Shown piece by piece: positions 58,818 to 64,000 of a stretch of 64,000 nucleotides of DNA. The notes beneath the pieces are model-generated. The model did not search any database and was not told the DNA's origin. It saw only the letters and a program-made list of their open reading frames with translations. Position 1 is the first letter of the stretch; each line of letters begins with the position of its first letter. A program made the translations under genes and the position numbers. Source of the stretch: Pseudobacillus lumedeiriae (GTDB lineage: Bacteria > Bacillota > Bacilli > Bacillales > Domibacillaceae). The stretch covers positions 32,515 to 96,514 of the forward strand of contig NZ_JAUIYO010000009.1 of NCBI RefSeq assembly GCF_044891285.1, read 5' to 3'.

Positions 58818-60642
58818 ACGTTAACGTAATGAAAACAGTCTCTTTTGCCTGTTTGTTTTGTAAATCCGTTCCTGTAATTACTAGTTTATATGTGCCTGTA
58901 GGCATTTTTTTTAAATTGCCATTCGTGCCGTCCCAAGAAAGAATATGGCTTCTTGCCGGTAGTGCTTTCTTTGTCAATAACGTCTTAACGAGTTTGTCTT
59001 GATCATTGTATACAGCAGCGGTAATAAACAAGCTTTTGTTAATGGTAAATTTAACATTTGCCATTTGTTGACCAGCTGGCAGAGACAGGCTGGCTGTCTC
59101 TGCTTTCACAGCAGGCGGCATATGATGGCTCACTTTGACCGCTGCTTTTTTACTGAGCGACTGGCGATTATCAGATACTCGGAACACGATGGAATATTGT
59201 CCTGCCGGCGCAAATGAACCATTTGCCAGTTTTCCATTCCAATAAGCAATGAAGCCGCCTTTTTGCGGCAATGCCCCGCTAATAAGTGTACGAACATTTT
59301 TTCCTCTTGCATCTTCCACATAGACAGTCCCTCTCATGCTTCCTTTGACCGTTAACCCTGCTCTGACGTTGTTGCTGCCAGTCATTTTAAAGTCGTTCGT
59401 ATTTAGCGAAATCGCCCCCAGCGGCTCTGGTGTCATTGTCAGTGCCCGATAAGCATCCACACGGCCGTTTCCGTAAAAGACATCCCATGATTTTGTGCCT
59501 AAATCTGCAGAAGAACTATACAACGTTCTCATTACCTGCTGCGGCGTCAAAAATGGGTTTTTTGATAGAATAAGAGCCGCTGCTCCAGAAACAACCGGCG
59601 CTGCCATCGAAGTACCGCTCGCGTAGCCATATGAACTGCCGCCCACTGTCGAGAATATATCTTCTCCTGGAGCGGATATGTTAATGTAACGGCCATAATT
59701 AGAGAATCCCGTAATGGTATCTGTAGAATCCGTCGCACTGACAGCAATAACGTTAGAGAAAGCTGCTGGGTAGCATAGCAGACTCGTATCTTCATTTCCT
59801 GCAGCTGCTACAAGGATCGAGCCTTTACTAGCAGCGTAATTCACTGCATACTCTTCCACACTGCTATAAGAGTAACCGCCAAAACTTAAGTTCATCACGT
59901 CGGCCCCTTCGTCTGCCGCATAAATGATCGCTTCTGCAATATCAAAGCTATTGGCATACTCTCCATCAAAAATATTAATCGGCATAATCTTTACTTCTGG
60001 AGCAACACCGGTTACACCGGCACCGTTCATTGCCGCACCGATAACGCCTGCCACATGAGTCCCATGATCATCTGGATACAAGCTTGTCCCGCCCGTAACC
60101 ACGTTATACGGTTTAACGAGACGATTTTTAAATTCAGGATGCCGTGTATCCACGCCGCCATCAATGACAGCTACTGTCACTTGAGAGCTGCCGCGTGTTC
60201 GATCCCATGCCTTTGGTGCATTGATTTTTGAGTGAAACCATTGGCGGTTATAGTAAGAATCACGAGGCTTAACGAGGGACTTCAATCGATAATTCGGCTC
60301 TGCCTTTTTTATATCAGCTTCTTCCATTAATCTCGCCGCTATCGTTGGAAGCTGCTGATTGCTTTCAACCGAGACATTTACAAATAATCCGTCCTGAAGA
60401 ACAGTCTCTTCTGTTAATTGATACTTCGCATAAATGGCTTCCCTCTCTGCTTTCGTCAGCAGACGATTGAACTGAATATTCAACTCACCTTTTTCATGAT
60501 TTCTTTGAAACATTTTCTCTACCTGCTGCTTCTGCAGCTCAGCAGCCTCTGTGCGGTCTGCTCCTGCCGCCAATCCCGCACACGATGCTAAAACCATCGT
60601 TCCAATGACTACTGCGTGTCGGAGCCTTTTTCCCATCCCCAT
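58816..60642 (-). CDS. Secreted or lipid-anchored subtilisin-family protease
   Basis: A 608-residue S8 protease. The triad is Asp161 in AVIDGGVDTRHPE, His193 in DHGTHVAG and Ser345 in SGTSMAAPV, with Asn283 in AAAGNED. Residues 40-120 form an inhibitor-like propeptide. The C-terminus (about 410-608) has two FlgD/Big-type beta repeats (GTVYVEDARGKNVRTLI..W and AAVYNDQDKLVKTLL..W). The signal has a lipobox-like LASC (Cys21), so membrane anchoring is possible, though an ordinary cut further on is also possible. The ATG at 60642 after AAAAAGGGGG is preferred to a TTG 21 bases upstream. Confidence 0.92.
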   Translation of the reverse strand: MGMGKRLRHAVVIGTMVLASCAGLAAGADRTEAAELQKQQVEKMFQRNHEKGELNIQFNRLLTKAEREAIYAKYQLTEETVLQDGLFVNVSVESNQQLPTIAARLMEEADIKKAEPNYRLKSLVKPRDSYYNRQWFHSKINAPKAWDRTRGSSQVTVAVIDGGVDTRHPEFKNRLVKPYNVVTGGTSLYPDDHGTHVAGVIGAAMNGAGVTGVAPEVKIMPINIFDGEYANSFDIAEAIIYAADEGADVMNLSFGGYSYSSVEEYAVNYAASKGSILVAAAGNEDTSLLCYPAAFSNVIAVSATDSTDTITGFSNYGRYINISAPGEDIFSTVGGSSYGYASGTSMAAPVVSGAAALILSKNPFLTPQQVMRTLYSSSADLGTKSWDVFYGNGRVDAYRALTMTPEPLGAISLNTNDFKMTGSNNVRAGLTVKGSMRGTVYVEDARGKNVRTLISGALPQKGGFIAYWNGKLANGSFAPAGQYSIVFRVSDNRQSLSKKAAVKVSHHMPPAVKAETASLSLPAGQQMANVKFTINKSLFITAAVYNDQDKLVKTLLTKKALPARSHILSWDGTNGNLKKMPTGTYKLVITGTDLQNKQAKETVFITLT

Positions 60643-61112
60643 TCTTCTTCCCCCTTTTTTCAAAAATGATTACTTTTATACTTTAAATGACAAAAGTAAT
60701 CATTATTTCATAAGTGTCTTTTTTCAAGACGCTGCCACAATGAACAAATTATAGTTTTTTTATTAGAATGCGTCTACCTTTTTATGAGTATTTTTTCCCT
60801 TTTATTCTTTATTTCTATGACTTTAGCAGGACGAACACATATCTTTATCATTTATTTAAAAACAGCGGTTCTACTGACTAATATGCTATACATCCATTGT
60901 AAATGTCTTTACGACAGTTTGCCATACGTTTTCGTTTAATTCCAATGGATTTGTGTTATAATAACAATGAATGTGATTTCATTAGCTTCTACTCGCTTTT
61001 TTAAAGCGCGCTGCCTCTTTGTTACATACATCGAAGGAAGAATAATTGGTTCTTCCGGCTATTGTTAAGTAAGTAGGATTAGACGAACTTTTAAGAACGG
61101 AGCTGAAGAAAG
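60643..61112. other. Divergent region S8 protease / small gene
   Basis: About 470 AT-rich bases. It holds the inverted repeat at 60665-60704 and a TATAAT at 60957-60962. The putative 150-base leader of the small gene has two short hairpins: CGCTTT-N3-AAAGCG (60990-61005 area) and GGAAGAA-N7-TTCTTCC (61035-61056 area). Nothing else is seen. Confidence 0.5.
60665..60704. promoter_or_regulatory. 13-bp inverted repeat before the S8 protease gene
   Basis: Perfect arms AATGATTACTTTT and AAAAGTAATCATT with a 14-base spacer, 22 bases upstream of the protease ATG. Either a regulator operator or a 5' leader stem-loop of the kind that stabilises protease mRNA. Confidence 0.6.
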
Positions 61113-61271
61113 ATGAACGTAAAAAAATTATTAACCTATGGATTGTTTGCAGCTATTATGCTGCCGAAGATCAAAGAAAGACTAGAAACACAACAATTGC
61201 GTAAATCTTATCAAAATGCACATCGCGTACGTATGAATCACAACAGCATCTTAGAAAAAATCTCCAGCTAA
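61113..61271 (+). CDS. Small protein, 52 residues
   Basis: ATG at 61113 with a GGAG about ten bases before. The peptide starts MNVKKLLTYGLFAAIMLPKI and continues as a basic, charged helix (KERLETQQLRKSYQNAHRVR). The first 20 residues could be a membrane anchor. It has an upstream TATAAT and a downstream terminator, forming a complete one-gene unit. No family is recognised. Confidence 0.6.
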   Translation: MNVKKLLTYGLFAAIMLPKIKERLETQQLRKSYQNAHRVRMNHNSILEKISS

Positions 61272-61292
61272 ACAAAAAAATCAGACAAATCG

Positions 61293-61330
61293 AAACTCGA
61301 AAATGCATTCGGCATCTTTCGGGTTTTTTA
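61293..61330 (+). terminator. Terminator of the 52-residue gene
   Basis: AAACTCGAAA pairs with TTTCGGGTTT (G-U pair allowed), followed by a T-run, 21 bases after the stop. Confidence 0.7.
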
Positions 61331-61486
61331 ATACCATCCTTCAACATATATAACTTAATACATGAACATATGATCTTTATTAAGTTTGCACGTTTTTATT
61401 CAAATGAGTAAAGTATTCTACCTGTTAAATAACTGTTAATCTTTTCTTTTCAGCGTGTTACAATGGAAAAGAATGGAGGAGTTTAG

Positions 61487-61765
61487 ATGGCGGTACATAA
61501 CGTAATGGAGGATGTTGTGAAAGGAATTATTGCCGATCAGCTGAATCATTTGCACCTTTCTTGTACATGCGAGCGTTGCCAGGAGGATATTTTAGCTCTT
61601 TCATTAAACAAAATACTTCCAAGATACATTGTAAATGACAATCGACGCCCCTTAGTGAAAGCAATGTACATGGTCAACACACAAGATCACGCCAACCTTG
61701 TAGCTGTTGTTGCCCAATCGGCAGCAACCGTTTCCGCAAATGCCCGTTGTGGTAACATAGTATAA
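61487..61765 (+). CDS. comFB: ComFB-family protein
   Basis: A 92-residue protein of the late-competence ComFB family. It has NVMEDVVKGIIADQL at the start, the two-cysteine motif CTCERCQEDILALSLNKILPRYIV and a C-terminal MVNTQDHANLVAVVAQSA. In B. subtilis comFB lies in the comF competence operon, but here it stands alone, far from comFA/comFC. Cyanobacterial relatives bind cyclic dinucleotides. A GGAGG-like site precedes the ATG and a terminator follows. Confidence 0.88.
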   Translation: MAVHNVMEDVVKGIIADQLNHLHLSCTCERCQEDILALSLNKILPRYIVNDNRRPLVKAMYMVNTQDHANLVAVVAQSAATVSANARCGNIV

Positions 61766-61820
61766 ACGTGCAGCGAATTGCTATTACTTGGCTTTTTTCT
61801 TATTAACTAAAGCATTTCTC

Positions 61821-61857
61821 ATCAAAAAATCCGTCCGGAAAGGACGGATTTTCTGAT
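61821..61857. terminator. Terminator between comFB and the aspartate kinase gene
   Basis: ATCAAAAAATCCGTCC pairs with GGACGGATTTTCTGAT (one mismatch) with a 4-5 base loop; A/T tracts on both sides suit both converging genes. Confidence 0.85.
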
Positions 61858-61905
61858 GGAATTCATTCATTTTCTATTTAACCACAACAACAGAAGCCTT
61901 TTTAT

Positions 61906-63276
61906 TTATACTCCTAATACAGCAGCTGTACTAAAAAACTCCTCATATAAAGCTTTTAAGACATGATTCGTCTCTTCTTCACGAATACCGAAAACAAGAC
62001 TGACTTCGGAAGATCCTTGGTTAATCATTTCGATATTAGCGCCAGTTTGTGAAATAGCCGTTGTCGCTCTTGCTGTCAAACCTCTTGTATTATTCATGCC
62101 TTCACCGACAAGTACAATCATTGCGAAATGATGTTCAATGTGAACGTCATCGACTTTCAATTCTTCACGACATCTCTTAATGATACGTTCTTCTTTTTCC
62201 GGTGACAGCTGATGGCTGCGAACGATGACTGATAGATCATCAATTCCTGATGGTGTATGCTCATAAGAAATTTCTTCATCCTCTAAAATTTGCAATAAAC
62301 GCCGGCCAAAACCAAGCTCACGGTTCATTAAGTATTTGCTGACGTAAATAGTAGAGAATCCGCCATCGGCTGCAATACCAATAACTGGACTATTTGAATA
62401 TTCCCGCTCAGCTACGATCATTGTTCCTTCTGCAGATGGATTATTCGTATTTTTTATACAAACTGGTACAGAATGTTGAAATGCCGGCATAAGTGCTTCA
62501 TCGTGAAAAACAGAGAATCCGGCATAAGACAATTCCCGCATTTCACGATAAGTCATCCGCTTGATTTCGACTGGGCGATCCACAACGTTCGGATTAGCCG
62601 CAAATACAGAATCAACGTCCGTAAAGTTTTCATATAGCTCTGCACGAACGGCTGCCGCTAAAATGGACCCAGTAATGTCTGAACCTCCACGGGCAAATGT
62701 CATCATCACGCCGTCTTTCGAGTATCCGAAAAATCCTGGAAACACAACGATTCCTTTACGATCACGCAGATTACTTAAGTTCTCATATGCCTCTGGCAAA
62801 GCGCGAGCTCGTCCAGGTTCATCACTGACAATCAATCCAGCTTCTTTCGGATTGACATATTCAGCTTCCAAGCCAATGCTAGAAAAATAAGCAGCGATTA
62901 ATTTCGCGTTATTATCTTCCCCACTCGCTTTTAACTGATCCACAAATAAATCACGGTTCTCTTTATTCTCTGCGATCCGACCGCGTAAATCTTGTTCAAT
63001 GACTTGAGCAATTGCCCCATCAAGACCAAGTTCAGCAGCTATATCCGCATACCGATCTACGACTGCCTGCAGCTCTTTTTCTGCGCCATTTCCAGAAAGG
63101 GAAGCTTCTGCCAGGCTGATTAGTAAATCGGTGACTTTAATATCATCAGCAAAACGTTTACCTGGGGCGGAAACAACAATCACTTTTCTCGCAGCATCTT
63201 CTTTAATAATCGCAGCAACCTTTTTGATTTGCTCTGCGCTAGCTACGGATGTCCCCCCAAATTTACATACCTTCAT
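61906..63276 (-). CDS. Aspartate kinase, monofunctional with two ACT domains
   Basis: A 456-residue aspartokinase, first step of lysine, threonine and methionine synthesis. It starts MKVCKFGGTSVASAEQIKK with the KFGGTS substrate motif, has FARGGSDITGSILAAAV and FTDVDSVFAANPNVV, and two C-terminal ACT domains (about 310-456) including GMNNTRGLTARATTAIS and GANIEMINQGSSEVSLVFGI. Length and motifs match the YclM (aspartokinase III, threonine/lysine-controlled) type of B. subtilis. A GGAGTG site precedes the ATG. No lysine riboswitch is seen upstream. Confidence 0.93.
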   Translation of the reverse strand: MKVCKFGGTSVASAEQIKKVAAIIKEDAARKVIVVSAPGKRFADDIKVTDLLISLAEASLSGNGAEKELQAVVDRYADIAAELGLDGAIAQVIEQDLRGRIAENKENRDLFVDQLKASGEDNNAKLIAAYFSSIGLEAEYVNPKEAGLIVSDEPGRARALPEAYENLSNLRDRKGIVVFPGFFGYSKDGVMMTFARGGSDITGSILAAAVRAELYENFTDVDSVFAANPNVVDRPVEIKRMTYREMRELSYAGFSVFHDEALMPAFQHSVPVCIKNTNNPSAEGTMIVAEREYSNSPVIGIAADGGFSTIYVSKYLMNRELGFGRRLLQILEDEEISYEHTPSGIDDLSVIVRSHQLSPEKEERIIKRCREELKVDDVHIEHHFAMIVLVGEGMNNTRGLTARATTAISQTGANIEMINQGSSEVSLVFGIREEETNHVLKALYEEFFSTAAVLGV

Positions 63277-63539
63277 TTCTATTCCACTCCTTAATCATAG
63301 TTAGGCTTTCATGATGAAAAAAGTTTTATTTGAAAAATTATATCACTATCTCAATTAAAAAAGAAGAAATAATCTGATATTTTATGAAGTATTCAAAAAC
63401 GTTGGGATCTTAAACACCTATTTCACGTTTTATTTTGCCATTGAGCCGCTTGTTTATTTCGTTTAATTTGGGGAATGGCTATTATAGTACGTCATGGACC
63501 ACTGCAAGAAACCCAATAACGAAAAGGAGAGTGGATAAA

Positions 63540-63668
63540 ATGAAAAATAATAAACTCAAAGGCGGCAAAACAGCGATGACTGCCCTTGCTCTTGGAGCAG
63601 CCTACCTTCTTCGCAATGAAAAATCGCGTAACAAACTTATGAATCAGTTTAAATCAATGGCAAAATAA
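63540..63668 (+). CDS. Very small basic protein, 42 residues
   Basis: ATG at 63540 preceded by AAAAGGAGAGTG. The peptide starts MKNNKLKGGKTAMTALALGA and goes on to AYLLRNEKSRNKLMNQFKSM, with a short hydrophobic core (TAMTALALGAAYLL) between basic ends. The longer upstream reading is rejected because it has no ribosome site. It resembles other small Bacillus proteins with an anchor-like core; function unknown. Confidence 0.6.
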   Translation: MKNNKLKGGKTAMTALALGAAYLLRNEKSRNKLMNQFKSMAK

Positions 63669-63760
63669 AACACTTCATTGAAGGAAGTAAATCTTTTCCC
63701 TGCAGCTGGGAAGCTGTTCTGCTATCATGATGAGCAAAAGTTGCTTCCACGTATAAAAAT

Positions 63761-63799
63761 AACCCTATTTTTTCTTCTTCACGTAGAAAAATTAGGGTT
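63761..63799. terminator. Terminator hairpin 1 between the small gene and 5S rRNA
   Basis: AACCCTA and TTTTTC pair with GAAAAA and TAGGGTT around an 11-base loop. T-runs on both strands allow it to stop the small-gene transcript and, from the other side, rRNA transcription. Confidence 0.75.
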
Positions 63800-63817
63800 T
63801 TTCTTTCAAAGCAAACA

Positions 63818-63856
63818 ATTCCGCAGGCAAATTTAACGTTTGGCTTACTGCGGAAT
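63818..63856 (-). terminator. rRNA operon terminator hairpin
   Basis: A 9-bp stem ATTCCGCAG/CTGCGGAAT with a long AT-rich loop, 17 bases after the 5S rRNA 3' end. Confidence 0.6.
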
Positions 63857-63872
63857 CATTTCACATCTAATT

Positions 63873-63989
63873 GGCCTGGCAGCGTCCTACTCTCACAGGG
63901 GGAAGCCCCCAACTACCATCGGCGCTGAAGAGCTTAACTTCCGTGTTCGGTATGGGAACGGGTGTGACCTCTTCGCTATCGCCACCAGA
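63873..63989 (-). rRNA. rrf: 5S ribosomal RNA
   Basis: On the minus strand the sequence runs TCTGGTGGCGATAGCGAAGA, GGTCACACCCGTTCCCATACC, GAACACGGAAGTTAAGCTC and ends GTAGGACGCTGCCAGGC, all diagnostic 5S segments, about 117 bases long. It is the 3' end of an rRNA operon whose 23S gene would begin beyond the right edge. Confidence 0.97.
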
Positions 63990-64000
63990 CTGTATAAAGT

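Noticed and set aside
63277..63539. Lysine riboswitch before the aspartate kinase gene
   Set aside because: The 260-base gap is AT-rich and shows none of the conserved L-box helices or loops.

Overview
The window comes from a low-to-moderate-GC Gram-positive bacterium of the Bacillaceae or a close relative. The evidence is the gene set and its order: degS/degU next to an IMPACT-family gene, a LytR-CpsA-Psr gene and tagO, as in Bacillus subtilis; a luxS gene; a SecA2/SlaP pair; a CvfB/YitL protein; AGGAGG-type ribosome sites throughout; and intrinsic hairpin-plus-U terminators after most units. The species cannot be named from the sequence alone. No S-layer protein, CRISPR array, prophage or tRNA is visible. 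A 5S rRNA on the minus strand at the right edge marks the end of an rRNA operon that lies outside the window.

Layout. 1-10.6 kb: a phenylacetate catabolic island. On the minus strand run paaK, a ferredoxin:NAD(P)H reductase, a ferredoxin, then paaA-B-C-D, an EthD-family gene, paaF, paaG and a truncated aldehyde dehydrogenase. Divergently on the plus strand are a DUF485 gene, a sodium:solute symporter and a PaaI thioesterase. No PaaE reductase is seen; the adjacent ferredoxin and reductase are the obvious substitutes. 10.6-11.7 kb: a pile-up of intergenic repeats with a dead IS1182-type transposase. 11.7-18.5 kb: luxS, a lipoprotein, degU/degS, yvyE-like, an LCP ligase and tagO. 18.9-30.4 kb: a cell-envelope block with secA2, slaP, a phosphodiester glycosidase, a PatA/PatB O-acetylation pair, a seven-LysM NlpC/P60 hydrolase and a class B penicillin-binding protein.

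30.4-39.7 kb: an EamA-type transporter, then a minus-strand operon encoding a sigma-54 activator, PxpB-like and PxpC-like proteins, and HyuA/HyuB-type ATP-dependent amidohydrolase subunits. It is preceded by a near-perfect -24/-12 promoter, an upstream 15-bp inverted repeat and a cre-like site. 40-48.5 kb: glycerate kinase, a small membrane protein, an MFS transporter, an M20 amidohydrolase, two LysM-3D cell-wall proteins with matching upstream boxes, and a YknW/YknX-like pair without its ABC partners. 48.8-60.7 kb: two secreted subtilisin-family proteases flanking serC-serA, a uracil/xanthine permease, cvfB and a secreted protein. 60.7-64 kb: three tiny proteins (one at 58.7 kb), a ComFB protein, an aspartate kinase and 5S rRNA.

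Several coding starts were moved inward from the longest reading frame because the ribosome site sits inside the extension; each case is noted. Functional statements rest on recognising families by eye, without database searches.
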